Below are positions 1 to 6,369 of a stretch of 12,593 nucleotides of DNA, piece by piece. How positions within the stretch are numbered: position 1 is the stretch's first letter; every line of letters starts with the position of its first letter. Under the pieces are notes generated by a model. The model worked only from the letters and a program-made list of their open reading frames with translations. It was not told the origin of the DNA and did no database searches. Position numbers and translations under genes: made by a program. The stretch lies in contig CAYWBO010000080.1 in NCBI GenBank assembly GCA_964456625.1, positions 1 through 12,593 on the forward strand, read 5' to 3'. This DNA is from Sulfidibacterium sp964456625. Its GTDB lineage: Bacteria; Bacteroidota; Bacteroidia; Bacteroidales; F082.

Positions 1-16
1 AAGACATCAAAATATT

Positions 17-24
17 TATATTTG
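17..24 (+). promoter_or_regulatory. Candidate -7 box for the Fe-S oxidoreductase gene
   Basis: TATATTTG is an exact match to the Bacteroidota -7 consensus TAnnTTTG. It would start transcription near base 30-33 and leave a leader of about 90 bases before the ATG at 120. The partner TTG/TTTG element would lie outside the window, so only half of the promoter can be judged. A weaker alternative, TATAATTG at 80-87, has one mismatch to the consensus. Confidence 0.4.
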
Positions 25-50
25 TAAATATTTACTACGCATGCGTAGTA
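24..50. promoter_or_regulatory. Two overlapping perfect palindromes, operator-like
   Basis: GTAAATATTTAC (24-35) and TACTACGCATGCGTAGTA (33-50) are each perfect palindromes of 12 and 18 bases, sharing bases 33-35. They begin on the last base of the candidate -7 box and cover the predicted transcription start. That is where a dimeric repressor would block RNA polymerase. In RNA the second could also form a hairpin at the extreme 5' end of the message. The regulator is unknown, and the operator role is inferred from symmetry and position only. Confidence 0.5.
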
Positions 51-119
51 TTTATATCAATTCTTAACTATATTTACAGTATAATTGTGACTTAGTTTAT
101 CATCCAAACATTTACAGCC

Positions 120-2198
120 ATGCTCAAACAAATCGTTTTTTCCGTTGCCCTGCTTCTGACGCTGGGGATTTTTGCATACAGCATGCAACGCTATTTCCGG
201 TTTTTTAAATTCACGAAAAAGAAACCGCTGGGACATTTCTGGAAACGGGTATACCACACCCTGGAAGTGGCCGGGTTTCAGACCAAGATATTGCGTCGCC
301 CGGTGATCGGTTTCATCCATGCTTCCGTTTTCTGGGGCTTTATGATCATCCTGTTCGGCAGCATCGAGATGGTGATCGACGGGCTTTTCGGAACAGAAAA
401 GGCATTCAGTGGGCTGGGCTGGTTTTATAATTTTCTGATGGGATGTGGCGATGTCTTTGCACTGATCATTGCGGTGGCGATGCTGATCTTCCTGGCCCGT
501 CGCCTGGTGATGCACATCAAACGGTTCTCGGGCGTGGAAATGAAACCTGTTTCCGAGTACGATGCCGTATTGGCGCTGTCGCTGATCCTGCTTTTGATGC
601 TTTCGCTGATGGGGATGAACGCATTTTATTATCACTGGACCCAGGTGACGGGAACACCGGCGCTGGGATCTTATCCGGTGGCAAAATATATCTGGGCTCC
701 TTTGCTGGGCAGCGTAACTGCCAGTCAGGCCTGGTTCTGGTATCAGTTTAACTGGTGGTTCCACATTCTGACCATCTTCATTTTTGCCAATATTCTGCCG
801 TATTCAAAACACTTCCACGTGTTCATGTCGGTGCCGAATGTCTTCATCTCGAAAATGGAACCGTTGGGAACTGTCGATAACATGCCTGCCATCACCAAAG
901 AGGTAAAGATCATGCTGGATCCGAATGCCCCCATGGACAGCGGGGCAGAGGAAGGCGAAGTGGAACGTTTCGGTGTCCTGGATGTGGATGACGTGAAATG
1001 GACCAGTTATCTCAACTCGCTTTCCTGCACCGAATGCGGGCGGTGTACTTCGGTTTGCCCGGCCAACATTACCGGAAAGCTGCTTTCTCCCCGGAAGATC
1101 ATGATGGACACCCGCGCCCGGATGAAGGAAAAGGGACCGGGACTGCTGAAAGAAGGCAAAGCTTACGACGACGGCAAACATCTGGTGTTTGATTACATCT
1201 CGGAAGAAGAACTCTGGGCCTGTACATTGTGTAATGCCTGTGCCCAGGAATGCCCGGTGGACATCAACCAGCCGTCAATGATCCTGGAAATGAGGCGCTA
1301 TCTGGTGATGGAAGAATCCAAGGCCCCTTCGGGACTGAATACGGTATTTTCCAACATCGAAAACAACGGCGCGCCCTGGCAGTTCTCGCCGGAAGACCGT
1401 CTGCTGTGGGCTGAAGGACTGGATGTGCCTGTGATGGCAGATAAATTTGCCGGCAACGAAAAACCGGAATACCTCCTCTGGGTCGGTTCCGCCGGAGCCT
1501 TTGATGAGCGTTATAAAAAAGTAATCCGTGAGTTCGTGAAGATCCTCAACCACCTGAACGTGGACTTTGCCGTGCTGGGAACGGAAGAATCCGACAGCGG
1601 CGACGTGGCACGCCGTGCCGGCAACGAAATGCTGTTCCAGATGCAGGCGCTCACCAATATTGAGATACTGAACGGTTATGAAGTGAAAAAGATCATTACC
1701 TGTGATCCGCACGATTTCAACACCCTGAAAAACGAATATCCTGAGCTGGGCGGTGCCTATGAAGTGCAGCATCATACCCAGTTCCTGCAGCAATTCATTA
1801 CCGACGGAACTCTGAAGATTGGTGGTGACAAGTTTGCCGGCAAGAAGATCACCTATCACGATCCGTGTTATTTGGGACGCGGCAACGGAGAATACGATGC
1901 CCCGCGCGACATACTGAATGCCATTCCATCTGTCAAGGTGGAAATGAAGAAAAACCGGAGCTTTGCCATGTGCTGTGGTGCCGGCGGGGGCCAGATGTTT
2001 AAGGAAGCCGAAAAAGGCTCCAAGGAAGTCTTTATCGAACGCACCGAACAGGCCATGGAAACGGGTGCCGAAATCATCTGTACCGCCTGCCCGTTCTGTA
2101 TGACCATGCTTACCGACGGCATTAAATACAAAAACCAGGAAGAGACCATGAAAAATTACGATGTGGCGGAACTGGTGAGCATGAGCATGGGGTTGTAA
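120..2198 (+). CDS. Membrane-bound (Fe-S) oxidoreductase, HdrD/EMO-like (692 aa)
   Basis: Probable membrane enzyme moving electrons between a soluble donor such as an electron-transfer flavoprotein and menaquinone. The N-terminal third (to about residue 235) has about five membrane segments near residues 3-22, 64-88, 108-130, 148-168 and 205-229. His67, His132, His215, His231 and His233 are candidate heme b ligands, as in NarI-like cytochromes. A soluble part follows, with two ferredoxin-type clusters (Cys303/306/309/313 and Cys368/371/374/378) and two CCG-type domains. The second CCG domain is intact (Cys583, Cys618-Cys619-Gly, Cys654, Cys657, Cys660). The first (about 450-560) keeps the fold signature RRAGNE but has lost the ligand cysteines. 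The layout matches ETF:menaquinone oxidoreductases (EMO) and fused HdrDE-like proteins. No etf gene is visible here, so the donor is inferred. The ATG at 120 was chosen because the first membrane helix begins directly after it. Confidence 0.85.
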   Translation: MLKQIVFSVALLLTLGIFAYSMQRYFRFFKFTKKKPLGHFWKRVYHTLEVAGFQTKILRRPVIGFIHASVFWGFMIILFGSIEMVIDGLFGTEKAFSGLGWFYNFLMGCGDVFALIIAVAMLIFLARRLVMHIKRFSGVEMKPVSEYDAVLALSLILLLMLSLMGMNAFYYHWTQVTGTPALGSYPVAKYIWAPLLGSVTASQAWFWYQFNWWFHILTIFIFANILPYSKHFHVFMSVPNVFISKMEPLGTVDNMPAITKEVKIMLDPNAPMDSGAEEGEVERFGVLDVDDVKWTSYLNSLSCTECGRCTSVCPANITGKLLSPRKIMMDTRARMKEKGPGLLKEGKAYDDGKHLVFDYISEEELWACTLCNACAQECPVDINQPSMILEMRRYLVMEESKAPSGLNTVFSNIENNGAPWQFSPEDRLLWAEGLDVPVMADKFAGNEKPEYLLWVGSAGAFDERYKKVIREFVKILNHLNVDFAVLGTEESDSGDVARRAGNEMLFQMQALTNIEILNGYEVKKIITCDPHDFNTLKNEYPELGGAYEVQHHTQFLQQFITDGTLKIGGDKFAGKKITYHDPCYLGRGNGEYDAPRDILNAIPSVKVEMKKNRSFAMCCGAGGGQMFKEAEKGSKEVFIERTEQAMETGAEIICTACPFCMTMLTDGIKYKNQEETMKNYDVAELVSMSMGL

Positions 2199-2248
2199 AC
2201 GAGCGAAGGATGGAAGGAAAACGTGAGTCTGTTCATTGGCATTAGCCA

Positions 2249-2358
2249 TTGGCTTTGGCATAAACTTTTGTAGATTCCACATATTTGACCAAAATGCCAG
2301 AGTCAAATGGGGATCCTGTATTATATTCCTTGCTGAATAAGCCAACCGCCAAAGCCAA
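2249..2358. repeat. Imperfect inverted repeat between convergent genes
   Basis: TTGGCTTTGGC (2249-2259) is exactly complementary to GCCAAAGCCAA (2348-2358). Both arms lie in longer stretches rich in GGC/GCC units, 88 bases apart. The element fills the gap between the oxidoreductase (ending 2198) and the anti-sigma gene (ending 2396). It could be a small dispersed intergenic repeat or a long-range bidirectional termination structure. A minus-strand reading frame of 46 codons (2242-2382) runs through it, starting 13 bases after the anti-sigma stop, with a hydrophobic N-terminus. I do not call it a gene because its sequence is largely the repeat itself. Confidence 0.35.
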
Positions 2359-2395
2359 CGCCAAAAGCTGAATATTATATGACATTTTACCGGAT

Positions 2396-3472
2396 CTATC
2401 GTCCGTTTGGTTCCGGCTGGATATTCCGGTCGATTTTGAAATTGTCACTCAGCAACTGATAACCCGTCAGATTTCCTTTGGTATCATAGGTTTTCACGAA
2501 GACAACGTCGTTGTTGGTAAGGAAATTAAATGTGTTGACCCCGCCCTCCAGCAGTTGTACAAACGGTTTGTTGTGCTCGTTGTTTTCCTTTTTTTCCCGT
2601 TTCCGTTTGGCAAAGAGTCCTGCGATTTTGTCGATGGGTCTTGTCAGAGCACTGGCAAAAAAAGAATTATGTGTCTCCTCTACCACCACCGGGTGGGGCC
2701 GTTCAGCGGTATTTCTCCGGTTGCTCCGCGAAGCGTAAAGCAAGGCATGGTTCTTCACATTCTCAAAATGCGTCGGTGCATCCAGCGAAGCCAGCGTACC
2801 GATCGGGATCTGTTGAATGATCACCGGGCGGGTTTTTGGAACTTCCACCTTATGCTGCGATTTCAGCCGGAGGGTTTCATCGGATGAAAGGGTCGCGCTT
2901 ACCGTCATGGCCGGCATGACTTCCAGCGCAGCGATCCGTGTGTACTGCGGCGGCGCCTGAGTCTTCGTTTCCGGGGGCATCAAAAATCTGAATCCGAAAT
3001 AGATCAGCAGCATCGCAGCTGCAGCCATGGTGAACGCCAGCCGGATGGTGACCGGTTGTTTATGTTTTAATGCCGCTTTATTTTGGAAAACTACTTTTGG
3101 GTCTTTCTCAATCCGGGCCCTCCTGAAAAGTTCCAGGTCTTTTAAAAGATGAGGGTTATTGTCCAGAAATCGCTTCAGTTCCTTGTTTTCCACTTCTTTT
3201 AATTCGCCGTCATGATAAAGGACAAAAAAAGATTCATAGTTGTCTCCATTGATGGGGCCGGCGGAATTGATCGCCGGAATTTTCAGCTTTTCCTTGTCAG
3301 GGAAGGCAACCTCAGGTTTCGACAGGCTGACCTTCTCCAGATCCCTGAATTCCTTTTTCAGATCCGGGTTCGCATCCAGGAACAATAAGAGCTGCTCGCT
3401 TTCCGTTTTGGAAAGGTTCCCATCGAAGTAGTCGATGATAAAAATGCCGTAATTTTCCCTGTTCAACTTCAT
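2396..3472 (-). CDS. Probable membrane anti-sigma factor (358 aa)
   Basis: Probable anti-sigma factor that holds the ECF sigma factor encoded just upstream. The assignment rests on operon position (2 bases after the sigma stop) and topology: a cytoplasmic N-terminal part, one membrane helix at about residues 143-165, and a C-terminal region of about 190 residues expected outside the inner membrane. The cytoplasmic part consists of two tandem copies of a roughly 58-residue module (8-64 and 79-136). Both contain NY near the start, a Y-x-DG-x-L motif, FLDxNPxL, and a closing K-x-x-LK. I see no Cys/His zinc site and no recognisable FecR domain. The C-terminal region is Pro-rich at first, has a basic Lys/Arg stretch near 288-296, and matches nothing I recognise. 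Single copies of such a module occur in unclassified Bacteroidota anti-sigma proteins. A different membrane partner of the sigma factor remains possible. Confidence 0.7.
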   Translation of the reverse strand: MKLNRENYGIFIIDYFDGNLSKTESEQLLLFLDANPDLKKEFRDLEKVSLSKPEVAFPDKEKLKIPAINSAGPINGDNYESFFVLYHDGELKEVENKELKRFLDNNPHLLKDLELFRRARIEKDPKVVFQNKAALKHKQPVTIRLAFTMAAAAMLLIYFGFRFLMPPETKTQAPPQYTRIAALEVMPAMTVSATLSSDETLRLKSQHKVEVPKTRPVIIQQIPIGTLASLDAPTHFENVKNHALLYASRSNRRNTAERPHPVVVEETHNSFFASALTRPIDKIAGLFAKRKREKKENNEHNKPFVQLLEGGVNTFNFLTNNDVVFVKTYDTKGNLTGYQLLSDNFKIDRNIQPEPNGR

Positions 3473-3474
3473 AA

Positions 3475-3957
3475 CTACACAACGTAATCCGGATGGACAA
3501 TGTATTTTTTTAAAAATACCCGTGCCCTGAAAATATACACTTTCACCTGGCTTTCCGTCAGCCCTGTGATGTCGCCGATCTCCTTGTAGGAATAACCTTC
3601 GTAATCCCTGAGCAACAAAACGGACCGCTGATCTTCCGGGAGGCCGTCCACTGCTTTGTCCAACACCTCCTTCAGATCGCTGAAGCTGTTGTGGGTACTC
3701 TGGGTGTGGTACTTGTCGCTGAAAGCCTCCATCCTTTTATTTTTCCTTATATGATCGATCATGGCATGGTATCCGATGGTAAACAGATAGGATTTGCTCT
3801 TTTCTTTTTCCACCTCATTCCTGTGTTCCCATAACCTCATGAACGATTCCTGCACCAGATCCTTGGCCAGCTCTTCGTCCCGCGTGCTTTTCAGCATAAA
3901 GGCGTAAAGAGCGTCAGAAAATTCATCCACACAGCGGTTGTATTCGGTACCGTTCAT
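3475..3957 (-). CDS. RNA polymerase ECF (sigma-70 family) sigma factor (160 aa)
   Basis: Directs RNA polymerase to a specific set of promoters, probably in response to an envelope or extracellular signal sensed through the downstream anti-sigma protein. Region 2 lies at about residues 15-75 and contains DLVQESFMRLWEHR (33-46), which contacts core polymerase and the -10 element. Region 4 lies at about 103-150, with LPEDQRSVLLLRDYEGYSYKE followed by a helix-turn-helix ending in VKVYIFRAR (138-146) that reads the -35 element. The length is normal for the group, with no C-terminal extension. The two-base gap to the next gene argues for co-transcription and probable coupled translation. A TAnnTTTG box lies about 75 bases upstream. 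The regulon cannot be inferred, since no SusC/SusD-type target genes are adjacent. Confidence 0.95.
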   Translation of the reverse strand: MNGTEYNRCVDEFSDALYAFMLKSTRDEELAKDLVQESFMRLWEHRNEVEKEKSKSYLFTIGYHAMIDHIRKNKRMEAFSDKYHTQSTHNSFSDLKEVLDKAVDGLPEDQRSVLLLRDYEGYSYKEIGDITGLTESQVKVYIFRARVFLKKYIVHPDYVV

Positions 3958-4032
3958 GAAAAGATTTATAAATGTTGACTCATGCTACTACAACGAAACA
4001 CGGAGCCAATAGTTACACTTTGATTCTATTTT

Positions 4033-4040
4033 CAAAGATA
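4033..4040 (-). promoter_or_regulatory. Candidate -7 box for the sigma/anti-sigma operon
   Basis: Read on the minus strand this is TATCTTTG, an exact TAnnTTTG match, predicting a leader of roughly 70 bases before the sigma ATG at 3957. No good TTTG is present at the usual distance upstream: the bases about 20 positions away read CGGT. The promoter may therefore be weak, activator-dependent, or a chance match. No second autoregulatory element is obvious. Confidence 0.35.
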
Positions 4041-4104
4041 ATACAGAAAAACGAAATCTAACCGGTTGGATTTTAGTTAAATAATAACAGAAAAGCATCG
4101 TTTA

Positions 4105-4137
4105 ATTCTGAGTCCCGATTCATCGGGACGTGAGAAT
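4105..4137. repeat. Strong hairpin in the lepA-sigma intergenic region
   Basis: GTCCCGA (4112-4118) and TCGGGAC (4123-4129) form a perfect 7-bp stem with a 4-base loop. An outer pair ATTCT (4105-4109) / AGAAT (4133-4137) extends it after a short internal bulge. No T tract follows on either strand, so it is not a classic terminator. It may be a REP-like intergenic palindrome or an RNA processing or stability element. Confidence 0.45.
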
Positions 4138-4168
4138 CTTGAGATATTAGTCGTTTCTATAATTAAGA

Positions 4169-4196
4169 CCCTCACTCCGCCTTTGGCGGGTCAGGG
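4169..4196 (-). terminator. Probable transcription terminator after lepA
   Basis: CCGCC (4177-4181) pairs with GGCGG (4185-4189) around a TTT loop, and an outer CCCT (4169-4172) / AGGG (4193-4196) pair closes the structure. It lies 24 bases beyond the lepA stop. In the minus direction it is followed by TCTTAATTAT, which is T-rich but not a clean run, so factor-independent termination is plausible but not certain. Confidence 0.45.
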
Positions 4197-4220
4197 CTAA
4201 ACGATAAGAGGGGATGTTGA

Positions 4221-6011
4221 TTAATCATTCAGCTTCAACACCACCAGAAATGCCGACTGCGGCACTTCCACATTGCCTACCTGGCGCATGCGCTTTTTCC
4301 CTTTTTTCTGTTTCTCCAGCAGCTTCCGCTTACGCGTGATGTCACCGCCATAACATTTTGCAGTGACGTCCTTGCGGACGGCTTTGATGGTTTCACGGGC
4401 GATGATCTTGGCGCCGATGGCGGCCTGGATGGCGATATCAAATTGCTGACGCGGGATCAGGTCTTTCAGCTTCACGCAGATTCTTCTTCCGAAATTGGCG
4501 GCGTTGTCCTGATGGATCAGCGATGAAAGGGCATCCACAGGCTCGCCGTTCAGCAGGATGTCGAGTTTCACCAGTTTGGCGGGACGGTATCCCGAAATAT
4601 GATAATCGAAAGAAGCATAGCCTTTCGAGATGCTTTTCAGCTTGTCGTAGAAATCAAAAACGATCTCGCCCAGCGGCATGTCCACGGTGATCTCAATCCG
4701 GTCGGTGGAAAGATACACCTGGTTTTTCAGCTCCCCGCGTTTGTCCAGGCAGAGTTTGATGATGGGGCCGATGTATTCGGTGCGGGTGATGATCTGCGCC
4801 TGGATAAACGGCTCTTCGATGTAGTCGAGGTATTTCTGTTCCGGCAAACCGGACGGATTGTGCACTTCGATGACTTCCTTTTTCGTGGTCACCACGCGGT
4901 ACGACACGTTGGGCATGGTGGTGATGACACTCATATCGAACTCACGGTCGAGCCGTTCCTGAATGATCTCCATATGCAGCAGTCCCAGAAATCCGCAACG
5001 GAAGCCGAAGCCCAGGGCCAGTGAAGATTCCGGTTCGAAGGTCAGCGATGCGTCGTTCAACTGCAGTTTTTCGATGGCGGTTCTGAGTTCTTCGTATTCG
5101 TCGGCATCGATGGGATAGATCCCGGCAAACACCATGGGTTTCACATTCTCGAAACCGGCGATGGCATTTTTACAGGGTTCTTTGACATGGGTGATGGTAT
5201 CGCCCACTTTCACTTCTCTGGAAACCTTGATGCCGGAAATGATGTATCCCACTTCGCCCGTGCTGAGCTTCTGGCGGGGTTCCGGTTTCAGGCGCAGCAC
5301 CCCGACTTCATCAGCCAGGTATTCTTTTCCGGTGTTCACGAATTTCACCAGATCGCCTTTGCGGATTTCGCCGTTGAAGATCCGGAAGTAAGCGATAATG
5401 CCACGGAAAGGATTAAAAACAGAGTCGAAGATCAGCGCCTGCAGCGGCTGATCCACATTCCCGTCCGGTGGCGGCACTTTTTTCACGACGGCTTCCAGAA
5501 TGAGGTCCACGCCGTAGCCCGTCTTACCGCTGGCTTCGATAATATCTTCGTAATCACAACCCAGCATGTCCACGATCTGGTCTTTCACCTCATCGATCAT
5601 GGCATTGTCCAGGTCGACTTTGTTCAGCACCGGGATGATCTCCAGGTTGTGTTCGATGGCCAAATACAGGTTGGAGATGGTCTGTGCCTGGATTCCCTGG
5701 GTGGCGTCCACCACCAGCAGGGCCCCTTCGCAGGCAGCGATGGAACGAGAAACTTCGTAGGAAAAATCAACGTGGCCGGGGGTGTCGATGAGGTTCAAAG
5801 CGTATTTCCTTCCTTCGAATTCATAATTCATCTGAATGGCATGACTCTTAATGGTGATGCCCCGTTCCCGCTCCAGTTCCATATCGTCCAGCACCTGTGC
5901 CTGCGCGTCGCGCTCGCTCACCGTGCCGGTGTATTCCAGCAGGCGGTCGGCTAACGTGCTCTTACCATGATCAATATGGGCAATGATGCAAAAGTTCCTG
6001 ATGTGTTCCAT
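4221..6011 (-). CDS. lepA: Elongation factor 4 (LepA), ribosome back-translocase GTPase (596 aa)
   Basis: Cytoplasmic or membrane-associated translational GTPase that acts on stalled or mistranslocated ribosomes. All G motifs are present: the P-loop AHIDHGKS (11-18), the switch I RERGITIKSHAI (48-59), DTPGH (76-80), NKVD (130-133) and SGKTG (161-165). The EF4-specific C-terminal domain is complete, with the conserved basic block KRKLLEKQKKGKKRM near the end. Length and sequence match Bacteroidota LepA throughout, and the frame shows no damage. I start it at the ATG at 6011, giving MEHIRNF. A TTG three codons upstream is in frame, but it overlaps the region just after the -7 box and adds residues that other LepA proteins lack. 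The gene stands alone between a candidate promoter and a terminator hairpin. Confidence 0.98.
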   Translation of the reverse strand: MEHIRNFCIIAHIDHGKSTLADRLLEYTGTVSERDAQAQVLDDMELERERGITIKSHAIQMNYEFEGRKYALNLIDTPGHVDFSYEVSRSIAACEGALLVVDATQGIQAQTISNLYLAIEHNLEIIPVLNKVDLDNAMIDEVKDQIVDMLGCDYEDIIEASGKTGYGVDLILEAVVKKVPPPDGNVDQPLQALIFDSVFNPFRGIIAYFRIFNGEIRKGDLVKFVNTGKEYLADEVGVLRLKPEPRQKLSTGEVGYIISGIKVSREVKVGDTITHVKEPCKNAIAGFENVKPMVFAGIYPIDADEYEELRTAIEKLQLNDASLTFEPESSLALGFGFRCGFLGLLHMEIIQERLDREFDMSVITTMPNVSYRVVTTKKEVIEVHNPSGLPEQKYLDYIEEPFIQAQIITRTEYIGPIIKLCLDKRGELKNQVYLSTDRIEITVDMPLGEIVFDFYDKLKSISKGYASFDYHISGYRPAKLVKLDILLNGEPVDALSSLIHQDNAANFGRRICVKLKDLIPRQQFDIAIQAAIGAKIIARETIKAVRKDVTAKCYGGDITRKRKLLEKQKKGKKRMRQVGNVEVPQSAFLVVLKLND

Positions 6012-6017
6012 AGGCCG

Positions 6018-6046
6018 CAAATTTACTAATAAAACTGATGTTCAAA
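6018..6046 (-). promoter_or_regulatory. Candidate lepA promoter, very close to the start codon
   Basis: On the minus strand TTTG (6043-6046) is followed after 17 bases by TAAATTTG (6018-6025), a full match to the TTG-N17-23-TAnnTTTG pattern known from Flavobacterium and Bacteroides. Only six bases separate the -7 box from the ATG at 6011, so the transcript would be leaderless or nearly so. Confidence 0.5.
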
Positions 6047-6062
6047 AGAGGATTTTTCCGGG

Positions 6063-6162
6063 NNNNNNNNNNNNNNNNNNNNNNNNNNNNNNNNNNNNNN
6101 NNNNNNNNNNNNNNNNNNNNNNNNNNNNNNNNNNNNNNNNNNNNNNNNNNNNNNNNNNNNNN
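6063..6162. other. Assembly gap, 100 N
   Basis: Exactly 100 undetermined bases, the conventional placeholder for a gap of unknown length between scaffolded contigs. The true distance and content are unknown, and lepA and the propeller gene may not be close neighbours. Confidence 0.97.
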
Positions 6163-6243
6163 AAGAGAACAATTTCCGTAAAAAATTATTAACTTAGTAG
6201 CTTCAGGCCCATTCAAAATAACAACATGCTTTTTCATCACCAC
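6163..6243 (-). other. Possible N-terminal stub of a gene cut by the gap
   Basis: A minus-strand frame opens with ATG (6243, or 6237 for MKKHVV) and stays open for 27 codons into the N run. Its first residues, KHVVILNGPE, resemble no family I can name. On the plus strand the same bases could equally be the last nine codons of a gene coming out of the gap, with a TAA stop at 6190-6192. Neither can be decided. From 6244 to 6369 I see only AT-rich non-coding DNA and one inverted repeat. Confidence 0.15.
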
Positions 6244-6338
6244 ATATCTTACCGGGCTTTTGTAAGAAGTGGAAGTCTACTCATTGTGATTTAGGAAGAT
6301 AAACAAAAGAAAAACAGTAAGCTATTGGTGTAAATGAA

Positions 6339-6364
6339 ATAAATATTCATTACTTAATATTTAT
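6339..6364. repeat. AT-only inverted repeat just before the propeller gene
   Basis: ATAAATATT (6339-6347) and AATATTTAT (6356-6364) are perfect complements separated by 8 bases, ending five bases before the ATG at 6370. It may be an operator, or a weak hairpin at the ribosome entry site. In such AT-rich DNA chance symmetry is also possible. No TAnnTTTG box is visible between the gap and this gene. Confidence 0.35.
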
Positions 6365-6369
6365 AAATC

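Noticed and set aside
33..50. Palindrome as a canonical BlaI/MecI operator
   Set aside because: Half-sites TACTAC/GTAGTA agree, but the spacer is six bases instead of four and no BlaI or BlaR gene is in view, so the regulator is left unnamed.
1275..2345. Open frame of 356 codons on the minus strand opposite the oxidoreductase
   Set aside because: The plus strand carries the ordered cysteine motifs of a real protein. The minus frame is a shadow.
5187..5954. Long open frame (255 codons) on the plus strand inside lepA
   Set aside because: It lies antisense to a fully conserved lepA, and its His- and Gln-rich composition is what the opposite strand of such a gene gives. No family resemblance.
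6012..6020. TTG start for lepA, three codons upstream of the ATG
   Set aside because: It adds residues not found in other LepA proteins, falls between the promoter box and the ATG, and the ATG gives the standard N-terminus.
6226..6294. 22-codon plus-strand frame starting with a His-rich peptide near the gap
   Set aside because: Too short, no family resemblance, and no ribosome binding or promoter signal.
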